A DNA stretch of 64,000 bases from Siphonodentalium dalli. Taxonomy: Eukaryota; Mollusca; Scaphopoda; Gadilida; Siphonodentaliidae. The DNA lies in assembly GCA_032622095.1 (NCBI GenBank), contig CP136069.1, positions 64,937,319 to 65,001,318 of the forward strand. The letters are read 5' to 3'. The notes below the pieces were generated by a model. The model was not told the DNA's origin and did no database searches. It worked only from the letters and a program-made list of their open reading frames with translations. This document shows, piece after piece, positions 53,790 to 64,000 of the stretch (its first letter is position 1; every line of letters begins with the position of its first letter). The translations under genes and the position numbers were made by a program.

Positions 53790-53985
53790 AATAAATGGAC
53801 TTTCACAGTCAGGTAAAAAGTGTACATCGGAATGGTCTATTATTGATTTGCAGGGATGTACAGGTAATATAAAATTTCATCAGGAGTCCTATTTATTTTG
53901 GGAAATGTTTAGATAATAGATAATGAGTATATTTATTATCTGACCATTTCCTATGGGATAACTACTCGTCTAATGACGCCTTGGA
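53790..53985. repeat. Small hairpin repeats
   Basis: AAGTGTACATCGGAATGGTC ... GCAGGGATGTACAGGTAATA is an inverted relative of 33640-33690. GGGAAATGTTTAGATAATAG pairs with TTATTATCTGACCATTTCC (53915-53965), as at 36735. Confidence 0.6.
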
Positions 53986-54585
53986 ATATAAAGGGTTACT
54001 ATTTGGGTCATATAGATTGGATAGCCGATATGCTTAGTTGTGTAAGTCAAGTTCGATTTTAGGTTCCATCCGCCCAATTTTACCAGAGTTACGGACATGT
54101 TTCGACTTTTGGTTTTCCTTGGTTTCGGGGTGTTAATTTCATTTAGGGTTGCTTTAATTATCGCCACCAAACTTGGTATTAATATATGGCTTATACACAA
54201 AACAGCACGAGTGTATTAGCCTCTCGTTCTATCCTTCCTCGATGCCACAAGTGCCGTACCAACAATCCAATTAACACACATGTCGTTCTGTGTTTATTAC
54301 ACGTCACCGTTTAAGAATCCTTGCATTAACAAATACAGGATCGCAAGGTTTATGCACATACATGGATTGTTTTGTCATGTGTTTTTGATGCTTTTATTTT
54401 ATAGTTCCGGTTTCATGGTTGAGGTGAACATAGTGTACGTTATTTGACGCCAACGAGATACGTACGGAACGTACGTTCCTTACGGGTTTGTGACTATGGA
54501 ACAGCAATAACACTGTACTTCTATTATAGGAACGAGCGTGTAATAATGCCTATTTCACTACTTCATGCACACTGATATTTTACGA
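53986..54585. other. No supported feature (intron 7)
   Basis: Unclassified DNA. Short palindromes such as ACGTACGGAACGTACGT occur near 54460. Confidence 0.5.
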
Positions 54586-54587
54586 CT

Positions 54588-54690
54588 CGGTCGACTCCTT
54601 AACCACAGCAGAATTATGGGTAACTTTTCAGGATTTAGTCGGAAATATGGTTGTTGCCATTCATCGGATCACTCTCAGGGCAACTACGTC
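54588..54690 (+). repeat. Hairpin element family H, left half only
   Basis: GTCGACTCCTTAACCACAGC + AGAATTATGGGTAACTTTTC and GTTGCCATTCATCGGATCAC + TCTCAGGG match the left arm at 59098-59180. Confidence 0.75.
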
Positions 54691-54855
54691 CATTCGAAGA
54701 ATGTATCATTAAACTATTATTACCGAAATATTCACCAACAATGGGGTACCACTTCGTAAAACACGGCAGCTCAAATACGCGGAAATGTAAACAGTCCACC
54801 ATTCGTCCCGAACAAATCTCCAATAAACAACGAGCATGACTGTGGTAACAAGAGT

Positions 54856-55150
54856 AGTAGTATATGAAACAGCAGGTAGACCCGCCCTTAAAATGGTTCC
54901 TAAAATGGTTCCTTGATGGTACCCCATCGATGGTGACCATGGAAGAACTCGTTCAGGTGACCTAGGTTACTTCAAATTTATGTGTAACCGCAGGTAGCCC
55001 CAGCCCTTGTTTGAATGGTTACACATAACTTTAAAATAACCTAGGTCACCTGAACCAGTTCTTCCATGGTCACCATCGATGGGGTACCATCAAGGAACCA
55101 TTTTATGAACCATTTTAAAGGCGGGTCTACCTGCTGTTTCATATACTACT
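54856..55150. mobile_element. Foldback element at the edge of the 45-bp satellite
   Basis: The arms of about 130 bp start AGTAGTATATGAAACAGCAG on both ends. The flanks share AAGAGT (54850-54855 and 55151-55156). The sequence left of it (ATGACTGTGGTAACAAGAGT) and right of it (AAGAGTCACTATATTTG) join to form one 45-bp satellite unit, so it inserted into a unit at the array border. Confidence 0.87.
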
Positions 55151-55152
55151 AA

Positions 55153-57222
55153 GAGTCACTATATTTGATTTATATGATAGAATGATTGTGGTAACACGAG
55201 TCACTATATTTGATTTATATGATAGAATGATTGTGGTAACACGAGTCACTATATTTGATTTATATGATAGAATGATTGTGGTAACACGAGTCACTATATT
55301 TGATTTATATGATAGAATGATTGTGGTAACACGAGTCACTATATTTGATTTATATGATAGAATGATTGTGGTAACACGAGTCACTATATTTGATTTATAT
55401 GATAGAATGATTGTGGTAACACGAGTCACTATATTTGATTTATATGATAGAATGATTGTGGTAACACGAGTCACTATATTTGATTTATATGATAGAATGA
55501 TTGTGGTAACACGAGTCACTATATTTGATTTATATGATAGAATGATTGCGGTAACACGAGTCACTATATTTGATTTATATGATAGAATGATTGTGGTAAC
55601 ACGAGTCACTATATTTGATTTATATGATAGAATGATTGTGGTAACACGAGTCACTATATTTGATTTATATGATAGAATGATTGTGGTAACACGAGTCACT
55701 ATATTTGATTTATATGATAGAATGATTGCGGTAACACGAGTCACTATATTTGATTTATATGATAGAATGATTGCGGTAACACGAGTCACTATATTTGATT
55801 TATATGATAGAATGATTGCGGTAACACGAGTCACTATATTTGATTTATATGATAGAATGATTGCGGTAACACGAGTCACTATATTTGATTTATATGATAG
55901 AATGATTGCGGTAACACGAGTCACTATATTTGATTTTTATGATAGAATGATTGTGGTAACACGAGTGACTATATTTGATTTATATGATAGAATGATTGTG
56001 GTAACACGAGTCACTATATTTTATTTATATGATAGAATGATTGTGGTAACACGAGTCACTATATTTTATTTATATGATAGAATGATTGTGGTAACACGAG
56101 TCACTATATTTTATTTATATGATAGAATGATTGTGGTAACACGAGTCACTATATTTGATTTATATGATAGAATGATTGTGGTAACACGAGTCACTATATT
56201 TTATTTATATGATAGAATGATTGTGGTAACACGAGTCACTATATTTTATTTATATGATAGAATGATTGTGGTAACACGAGTCACTATATTTTATTTATAT
56301 GATAGAATGATTGTGGTAACACGAGTCACTATATTTGATTTATATGATAGAATGATTGTGGTAACACGAGTCACTATATTTGATTTATATGATAGAATGA
56401 TTGTGGTAACACGAGTCACTATATTTGATTTATATGATAGAATGATTGTGGTAACACGAGTCACTATATTTGATTTATATGATAGAATGATTGTGGTAAC
56501 ACGAGTCACTATATTTGATTTATATGATAGAATGATTGTGGTAACACGAGTCACTATATTTGATTTATATGATAGAATGATTGTGGTAACACGAGTCACT
56601 ATATTTGATTTATATGATAGAATGATTGTGGTAACACGAGTCACTATATTTGATTTATATGATAGAATGATTGTGGTAACACGAGTCACTATATTTGATT
56701 TATATGATAGAATGATTGTGGTAACACGAGTCACTATATTTGATTTATATGATAGAATGATTGTGGTAACACGAGTCACTATATTTGATTTATATGATAG
56801 AATGATTGTGGTAACACGAGTCACTATATTTGATTTATATGATAGAATGATTGTGGTAACACGAGTCACTATATTTGATTTATATGATAGAATGATTGTG
56901 GTAACACGAGTCACTATATTTGATTTATATGATAGAATGATTGTGGTAACACGAGTCACTATATTTGATTTATATGATAGAATGATTGTGGTAACACGAG
57001 TCACTATATTTGATTTATATGATAGAATGATTGTGGTAACACGAGTCACTATATTTGATTTATATGATAGAATGATTGCGGTAACACGAGTCACTATATT
57101 TGATTTATATGATATAATGATTGTGGTAACACGAGTCACTATATTTGATTTATATGATAGAATGATTGTGATAACACGAGTCACTATATTTGATTTATTT
57201 GATAGAATTATGTTGTGTGCTG
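55153..57222 (+). repeat. 45-bp satellite, 46 near-identical units
   Basis: GAGTCACTATATTTGATTTA + TATGATAGAATGATTGTGGTAACAC repeats with no length change: the first unit starts at 55153 and the last at 57178, exactly 45 periods later. Variants are few: GTGGTA or GCGGTA, and TTTGATT or TTTTATT, both clustered. Since 45 is 15 codons and the unit lacks stops in some frames, long frames stay open on both strands. I treat these as consequences of the repeat, not genes. It lies about 1.5 kb after exon 7. Confidence 0.98.
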
Positions 57223-58540
57223 GTAATTGTGATACAAAATTAATTTTAAAAATACCTGCTTTGGGAAATTTTATTCTCTGTGCGCCCCATCGGAGTGTTT
57301 CACATCACTTTAATCGGCTGAATATACAGGCTGTTGTTGAATCAGGAAGTTTTCCAATGATATTCGCCAGTTGACTCAGAAACTTTAGTTTTATTGGGTT
57401 TCAGATGACAACTCGGACGTTTTATATATAATACACACATAGTGTTTCTGAACACCAGGTTTAACCCACGAGTGGGATTGATGATCATCAATCCAACGAG
57501 TTTATATCACTCATTTATGAGTTTAATTGGTAAGATAATTTCATATCAAGATACTGATAACTAATATTGTCCATTGCATAGTAGCATATTCCAGTTATAA
57601 TGTGCCGACTGAAGTAATTTTAATTTGAACAAAATTGTCTACTAAGAAACAGGTTTGGTAGCAGAGTGAAAATTAGTTTTAAACACATTGTACGATGTCC
57701 CGTCTCTTTGATATGGTGAGATGCGGTGATAATCTATTTGAAGAAATGAGTGTTTCTTTACAGTATAATAAACATTGCGACATGTGTATGGTTTATTATC
57801 ACGAAGAGCGTTGAAACATTCGGAAATGTAACTAGTATTTATACCACAAGGGTATGCACTTCAGTCTCTGCGTTACATTCCACAATTAATCAACGTGCCG
57901 AATGAACCTAACACACTCTGTGCGGCGAAACATTACTTCGTGTGTTGCATGTCCGATATTATTTGTTTAGCCTGTTGGATGTATTCTGAGGAGAAAATAC
58001 GAACTTTAAAGACGTAAATCATTGGGTTTGACTTGCGTTGCAGTGACGGATAAATCCTTCAGATGGATCTAAATTAATGATTTGTGTACCTTTAAAGATA
58101 TTTAACAACAGACTTGTATATTACCGATACGTATTTTCACGCCTATATGTGATTATCCAATATGATGATTTCGTCGTGGTATGTCTTGGAGTTGCGGTCA
58201 TCTTCACGGCCATTTCGCGATTGTATTATTTTCTGTCCGTGTCACCCCTTTCGCATCCGTACTCACACTAGTATAACTGCGTAATTCCTATGCCACTATA
58301 TATCGTATAATGAATTATTTCGAGAAATGATGTCATATTGACAACCATGCTGGGTGCCATCTTGGATAACAAAGTTTCCCCAAGGCGGATTTTAGATAGC
58401 TTGTACTGAGGACTCTACACCAAAGTCGCTTCTTTACCAATTTATTCCGGGTTAACCCATCATTTCGCTTACCACGATCATACTATAGTCCATGCTGTTG
58501 GTATATTACTTTGTCGTTCAAAACGTATGGGAAACGTTTA
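57223..58540. other. No supported feature (intron 7)
   Basis: A hydrophobic frame at 58077-58271 was checked as a possible membrane exon but has no family resemblance or splice context. A small palindrome ATTGATGATCATCAAT lies near 57478. Confidence 0.5.
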
Positions 58541-58542
58541 TA

Positions 58543-58625
58543 CCTACAGCGTGCCTTTATACATACAGCGTGCCTTTATACCTACAGCGTGCCTTTATAC
58601 CTACAGCGTGCCTGTATACATACAG
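58543..58625 (+). repeat. 19-bp tandem repeat, 4-5 copies
   Basis: GCGTGCCTTTATACCTACA repeats with C/A changes. Confidence 0.93.
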
Positions 58626-58642
58626 TGGCGATTTCACTTCGA

Positions 58643-59026
58643 TTAAAGATGCATAATCCGAATTGACGCCCAAATTAATATATCATTGGCTTTTTTGAAA
58701 TCTATTGTTTTTACCACCGGTACCTTTTGGCGGCCTGGCAACAAGTCGATGAGTCGACAGTCTCGGACCAAATTGCGGATGAAGATGGATAACTCTAAAA
58801 TCAAGTAGCTTTGGGAATAAGATATTTGACAAACCGGCCAAATTTCGCTGACAAAAATGTCCATATAAGTACAGGTTTTGTGCAATTTGATACCATAGTT
58901 GACAGTGGTTATCATTATTTTTGGGCAATTAATCGATTCTGTTAACTGAAGCGGCATTTCAAAAAATGTTGTTGTTGGAATCTGATGGTGTGGGGACCAT
59001 CGAATAGGATTGACTATCTTTATCAA
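58643..59026 (-). mobile_element. MITE family M, copy 4 (diverged)
   Basis: ATTAAAGATGCATAATCCGA at the left and GGATTGACTATCTTTATC at the right. The interior, on the minus strand, shows the same phrases as other copies (GTTATCCATCTTCATCCGCA, AACAACATTTTTTGAAAT). The 142-codon minus-strand ORF here is a by-product. Confidence 0.75.
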
Positions 59027-59084
59027 CATTTTTTTCAAAATTACTGCTACTATAGTAGAGTAAGTGATCACGGTATAAACAGGT

Positions 59085-59280
59085 ACATGAATGCCCTAAA
59101 TAATCGACTCCTTAACCACAGCAGAATTATGGGTAATTTTTCAGGAAATATGGCTTATTGCCATTCATCGGAAAGCTCTCAGTGAGAGCTTTTCGATGAA
59201 TGGCAACAAGCCATATTTCCGACTAAATCCTGAAAAGTTACCCATAATTATGCTGTGGTTAAGGAGTCGATTATAGCAAC
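59085..59280. repeat. Hairpin element family H, complete copy
   Basis: The left arm (AATCGACTCCTTAACCACAG, AATTATGGGTAATTTTTCAG, GCCATTCATCGGAAAGCTCT) and right arm (AGAGCTTTTCGATGAATGGC, CTGAAAAGTTACCCATAATT, CTGTGGTTAAGGAGTCGATT) pair over about 85 bp with CTCAGTGAG at the centre. Half copies lie at 14533 and 54588. Confidence 0.9.
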
Positions 59281-60590
59281 CACCAAGGGTGCTTATACCT
59301 AAGGCAGGTGAATGACGTCACATAATGTTTTCTATATCCATCAGTGATTTTTCAAGATCGCGGGTATAGATTTTGGAGAAATTGTCACGTGACTCCCGGT
59401 TAGCAACCGTGTGGAGATTGCAAAAACGCGGAATTGGAAATGAAGGATTGTGATAAAAATGAAAGTAACTACTTCACAACTTACGAAGAATTCACTTGTG
59501 ATTTATGTCTATTAATTTCATTTAGACCAATTTCGTTGGTCAGCTTAATGAAAACGAAAAATGAAGAAGTCATGACGATAATCCAGACAAGATTTTACAA
59601 TCCACGACACGTATTGTCAATGTGGCATGTCGTCTCCGTCGTGACCACTGCATGATGTTACATAAATTATTCTTAGCGTTATGTCGCCGAAAAAAAGCAA
59701 ATTTGAGGCACATCATGTGTGGTTGCTCCACTACGTGTCACGTACGATTCATATTTTAGGGCATTACTGTTATGGTATTGTTAATTTCGGACTTCACGAG
59801 TGTAATGTCAGTGCTAATTTTTGGACAACTATTTCATTGTTTATCTACATTGGTTTGACTGAATCAGATGTGTGGTTCGTTTCTATAGTATTCGCGTTAG
59901 GTTTGTTTCTTTGTTAGATTAGGTTTTCTCGAAATTACAACATTTCTTTGTATTAATCAGCTGGCTTTTCATATGCAACTTGTCAATTCATGCCCAAGCG
60001 GGTGCTCATTAATTACCATTCATCGCACGTATTCTAAGCTTTACTTTTAATAATAACTTATTTGTCAAACTGTTATTGCCACTGTGGTGATCGGATATTT
60101 TATCATGCAAATCTGTTAATCTAAGCCCGCGTCATTAATTCACACCTGTGTCTGCTATGTATATAAGAATGTGTAAAACTGTGTTATGTTACTTTATGTT
60201 CCGGAATTCCGCCTTTCAGTCACTTCACATATTACAACCGGAGTTCCGATTGTTGTGCGGACCGCTTCCAACTATACCGGAATGTCCGTATATTTCTATT
60301 GTAAAAATAAATGCTAATTCCCCAAAACGACTCCACATTCTTACAGACCAAAATCAGCTCTACCAAACTGTATATCGTTAAAAAATGCAATATGAATGAA
60401 GCCAACGGGCTTTGTTGTGATGCTCTTGTTTCCATTTTCTAGAGAGCTGAAGTTTCATGTCAATTTGTTCTATGTATATCGTACAGGAAATTACGTGACG
60501 CCGGGGCTATTAAACCGTAATAAAATGTTCGACTAATGAAGCAATGTTCCGTTCTTAGAACCTAATCTACGAGTGGAATACATGTTATTG
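59281..60590. other. No supported feature
   Basis: The open frames at 59434-59655 and 59681-59917 have no recognisable family motif. The second is hydrophobic but lacks splice context. Confidence 0.5.
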
Positions 60591-60703
60591 AACAAGGGCG
60601 TCGCGACACGATGCGACTGATTGCTTCACATCCAGTTGATTGGATAGCCAGACGATCAATTTGAACTAAGACTAAATTATTTCTATAATAGACACCTTTC
60701 GCA

Positions 60704-61406
60704 CAGGCACGTACCGACAGATGGTGTGGGGGTGTCTCACCCCCCCCCCCCCCCCCAATGAGGACCATAATTTTCTATAGTTCGAAAGTTCATGACTCAA
60801 ATTCCAATAGTTGGAAATTAAAAAGTAACAAGTACATCGAATGATCTAAGTGTTTCAATCAGAGTTCGCGATTTTCGCCTCCGAATTTGTGGCTGTTGTT
60901 TATTTTCCGACTCGGAATTCCAACTTTAAATACTCGTCACCGATTTTCCAATTGCGGAATTGTACAATTTGTTTTTTCCGACTCCGAATTCCGAACCAGA
61001 ATTCTATTATGTTTTATATTTGAGCTTTTGAAATCATGTGGTGGCTTTCACTCAATATATTGTTAACTTGTTGATATGTATATATGTTAAACATATATTT
61101 GTTTATTATTATTTTAAATGTTCAAGTGTACTCAATACATGCCACATGGATCAATGATATGTCATTTTTGTTACTATATGTCTTTATTTACACAGTCCAT
61201 GTACCTAACCCTCTTAAAAAGACCATATGGAAACCCACATTATTAAGCCATTAAGCCAATATTGGAATTTTGCATCACTCAAAACCAAATCCTATATAGT
61301 TGGAAATTTTATTAGACTAAATCCTATTTAGTTGGAAATGTTATTGTCTCACCCCCCCCCCCCCCCCCCCCCCGCCCACAACTGGAACCACCTGGGAACG
61401 TCACTG
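60704..61406. mobile_element. hAT element, non-autonomous, perfect 8-bp TSD
   Basis: It is flanked by CTTTCGCA on both sides (60696-60703 and 61407-61414). The ends CAGGCACGTACC and, inverted, CAGTGACGTTCCCAGG fit hAT. The interior contains two long C runs (60739-60756 and 61351-61372), CAATAGTTGGAAATT phrases and no transposase. Confidence 0.9.
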
Positions 61407-61512
61407 CTTTCGCACAATGAACTACTACTGATAAGAATCGAGGAAAAGCCATTATGTGTATAAAACATTTAAAAACATATATCTTATAAAATGTTTTAAT
61501 AATGGATGTGTT

Positions 61513-63608
61513 CAGGGACGTGGCTAGAGGTTCTCCGTTGGGGTGTCACCTTGAATTTGTTTTACTGACCACACCCAGACCAAACTCCAATGTTCGCGAA
61601 ATACCATTTGCACCATCCCCCATCAATCTCATTGGGTTGATGTACATTCCAACTGTTGGGAATTTCCAACCTGATACTTTTTACTTTAAACATATTTTAT
61701 TTGTAATAATACAAAGTGGATTGGGGCACAAGTTACATAACTTAATGAGCCCCTCTCCAGTATACATTGTTACAAAATTACATAATTGACAAAGTGGCAC
61801 AATAAGTAACTTATTTACAGCTGTGTGGAATGTGAGAGAATGGTGACTGGTGAATGATGATCTTGCGGATCGTTAGGAAAGGATGATGTAAGGTGGTGGG
61901 GGTGCCAACGTCGATTGTGTTTATTTAAAACATTGTTATGGCCGAGCAAGTACCAGGTCGAAAAAAGCAATAAACAACAATAAACATATTTATGTCCTAC
62001 TTATTAATTAAGTTAATATCATTTGTCAGAAACGTTTAGTTTCCGTAATAAAATGTTGTACTATTTTGAACAATTTCACATTTTGTTTTATATCTATGTT
62101 TTGGATGCCAGAAAGTAAATCATTCATATGTGTTAATTTGAGTCCTTCTCTGTGTAGCGAATGATACATTTCTATTCGTTCTGATTGGTACAGGGAACAC
62201 ATGAAAAGGTAATGATATGCATCTTCGCATTGGTTGCCGCATGCGCAACGTGGGCTGTCAGATATGTAGTTTTGGAATTTATCAGACTTTAGATCACTGC
62301 AATAGTTCCGTAATTTTGCGTGAAGTACGTTACATTGCCTGCGTCCCGTGTAGAAATACCTCGGGGGTCTAGTGACGGGGTCAATTATTCTAAGATACGT
62401 TTTGAAATCTGAAATTGTGGGGGCATCCGTTATTACGGACGGCATGTCATTCCACGCTTTTATGGTTGAAGGGAAAAATGACTTTTTGTAATTCTCAGTG
62501 TTACTGAAATATGTGTAGAATTTTTCGGGATATCTGAATTCATACTCTGATATGTCAGCTATTCTGGGTGGTAATATGTTTGTGAGATAAATAGGGGCAT
62601 TCCGATTGATAATGTTGTACATAGTTTGTAATTTGTGTAATTCACGCCTCCTTCTCAGTGGGGGCCAGCCTACTTCTTTCATTGTGTTTATATCAGAGAC
62701 TGATCGTGTGAGTCCACTGACTATTCTGGCTGCATCAATGTGTAACCGTTCAAGTTTATCCATTTGATATTTAGGTGCATTTGCCCATACTACATCGGCA
62801 TAATCGTATAATGGTAAAATATACGTTTTATATATGTTTTCTAGGGTCTTCCTATCGAGCTGGTATTTAAATCTTCTTAGTTGTGATAAACGCGAGGCTA
62901 TTCTTTTAATAGTTTCATTGATATGATTGTTCCATGACATATTTGATTGGAGTTCAAGACCGAGGTGTTTATGTGTCTCAACAAAGGATATAGTATCATT
63001 ATTAAAGGTTAAATTAGGAGTATCGCCGGATGTCCCAGTCAAAGAGTACGACATGCCCATCGTTTTTGAGGGATTAAAATTGACTAGCCAATTGTTTGAC
63101 CATCTTGATATGTTTTCAAGATCCTTGTTCATGGTTTGCGCCAATTCATTTAGGTCGTGGTGCTCGTTAGTAATGCAAGTGTCGTCAGCGTACATTCTCG
63201 TAACAGAACAGATGTTGTCTGCTAAATCATTGATGTAAACCAAAAATAGAAAAGGGCCTAAGATTTAGCCTTGTGGCACGCCCGCTGGGATGATCTCATA
63301 GCTAGAAAAGCTGTTGTTAACTAATACGCGCTGCTGTCGGTTATTTAAATAGTCTCCTAGCCACCTAAGGTTGGAAATTGTTCAACCTATGGCCATTTCA
63401 GACCAAAGTTTTGACCGAAAGTAGAAAAATATGCTAATCCCACTAATTACTTGGTGGAAAATTAAACAATGAGAACAATTTCAATTTATATGTGGTGTAA
63501 TATTTCCAACTAATGTTGTGTTAGGCATAAAATATCTAACTGTTGATTTTTTTTTGCCAAAGTTGGGGGATTAGACACTCCAAAAACCACCCTGTCGCTA
63601 CGTCCCTG
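61513..63608 (+). mobile_element. hAT-like element with nested LINE fragment
   Basis: The left end CAGGGACGTGGCTAGAGG and the inverted right end CAGGGACGTAGCGACAGG are closely matched. The flanks GATGTGTT and TGCGTGTT are a worn 8-bp duplication. Sequence outside continues an interspersed repeat whose uninterrupted relatives lie at 11.9 and 18.1 kb. A reverse transcriptase fragment fills most of the interior (62026-63372). Confidence 0.85.
62026..63372 (-). pseudogene. Reverse transcriptase (LINE) 3' fragment, premature stop
   Basis: On the minus strand the frame from about 63372 reads WLGDYLNN, then IIPAGVPQG, a TAA stop (63265-63267) where most relatives have Ser, then ILGPFLFLVYINDLADNI and the catalytic MYADDTC (YADD at 63181-63192). 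The open frame of 405 codons from 63243 continues through WLVNFNPSKT, HLGLELQSNMSWNNHI, ILPLYDYADVVWANA and a C-terminal zinc-finger-like CACGNQCEDAYHYLFMC. It is a non-LTR retrotransposon polymerase, C-terminal half, jockey/RTE-like in style. The endonuclease and fingers are missing, so it is 5' truncated. The 3' end lies somewhere in 61800-62025. Confidence 0.92.
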
Positions 63609-63669
63609 TGCGTGTTGGTTGGTGCAAACTGACCATAATCAAGATGACCATGTATGTCGTTTTAACCGT

Positions 63670-63858
63670 GGTATGTGACACCAGTACACATATAACAACA
63701 TCGCTACTATGGCACGTGTCCCACAAGTACGCTTATAAATAATTACACCAGTACGCCTATGACGACTTCGCTACCGTGGTATAATGACACCACTACGCCT
63801 ATTACGACATCGCTACTGTGGCACGTGTGCCACAATTACACCTATTGCGACATCGAGG
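63670..63858 (+). repeat. Degenerate tandem repeat, about 4 units
   Basis: Units of about 45-60 bp with ACACCAGTACGCCTAT(G/T)ACGAC, ATCGCTACTGTGGCACGTGT and CCACAA motifs. Confidence 0.8.
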
Positions 63859-63867
63859 GAAAAAACG

Positions 63868-64000
63868 ATTTCCTTTCAGGCACCGCGCCAAACGCAATCC
63901 TACTTCATATTCTGTTCCGTAAAACGGATACTGCAGAATCCGTTTTACGGAACAGAAGATGATGAAGTAGGATTGTGCGTGTGGCGCGGTGTCTGAAAGG
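63868..64000. repeat. Perfect-type foldback at the right edge
   Basis: CCTTTCAGGCACCGCGCC ... CCTACTTCAT ... TTCCGTAAAACGGAT pairs with ATCCGTTTTACGGAA ... ATGAAGTAGG ... GGCGCGGTGTCTGAAAGG, with arms of about 63 bp and the loop ACTGCAGA. The arms may extend beyond the window. Confidence 0.92.

Noticed and set aside
55182-57374. 730-codon ORF of a 15-residue repeat as a protein-coding gene
   Set aside because: The frame is open because the DNA unit is exactly 45 bp without stops; minus-strand frames are open too. Synonymous and non-synonymous changes show no preference by eye, and the unique 3' tail has no recognisable domain.
58077-58271. Membrane-helix exon of the GABA-B receptor
   Set aside because: It is hydrophobic, but there is no acceptor/donor in the required phase and no resemblance to the family's first helices.
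59681-59917. Further receptor membrane exon
   Set aside because: A hydrophobic stretch only; the sequence lacks the conserved residues of the GABA-B seven-helix domain and begins without a splice acceptor.

Overview
The window is an AT-rich stretch of animal nuclear DNA, most likely from a lophotrochozoan marine invertebrate (mollusc-like). The reasons are split coding exons with canonical GT/AG introns of 2-21 kb, an L2/CR1-type LINE, and a tRNA-derived SINE ending in an AATC-repeat tail of a kind common in molluscs. Hundreds of small repeats fill the rest. The species call is inference; the eukaryotic call is secure.

The only host gene I can support is a plus-strand GABA-B receptor subunit 1-like gene. 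Seven exons lie at 14381-14482, 16726-16791, 37715-37906, 41060-41199, 47562-47667, 50311-50374 and 53604-53681. All splice in frame and together give about 249 residues of the second lobe of the extracellular Venus-flytrap domain. The equivalents of human GABBR1b Tyr250, Trp278 and Glu349, which contact GABA, are all present. Exons for the first lobe, the seven-helix domain and the tail are not in the window. A frameshifted copy of the exon that carries the Glu lies in intron 4 (about 44625-44737).

Layout. 1-757: TE-like repeat with a lysine-rich ORF. 848-7592: 25-bp minisatellite split by a 5'-truncated, frameshifted LINE (1101-3811). 7.9-9.6 kb: hAT-like elements, a SINE-like piece and a G/C-terminal element. 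9.6-14.4 kb: hairpins, a LINE scrap, a TTAA MITE and a diverged triplication. 14.4-17.4 kb: exons 1 and 2 with a tandem array that begins at the exon 2 donor. 20.7-24.4 kb: three Helitron-like copies in head-to-tail order, the third split by a G/C-terminal transposon. 26.9-27.7 kb: 71-bp array. 28.7-35.6 kb: two copies of an element with 6-bp target duplications. 36.6-41.6 kb: exons 3 and 4 among MITEs, a Mutator-like element and a SINE. 42.8-47.2 kb: 119-bp array, Helitron end, dead exon, LINE 3' fragment. 47.5-53.7 kb: exons 5-7 among MITEs. 55.1-57.2 kb: a 46-unit, 45-bp satellite. 58.6-64 kb: hairpins, two hAT elements (one holding a dead reverse transcriptase) and an edge palindrome.

The most unusual signal is a 68-70 bp near-perfect hairpin module, used in inverted pairs. 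It occurs inside TTAA-flanked piggyBac-like MITEs and also inside an unrelated terminal-repeat family with CATNTG target duplications. Several insertions can be dated relative to each other because related uninterrupted copies of their target sites occur elsewhere in the window.
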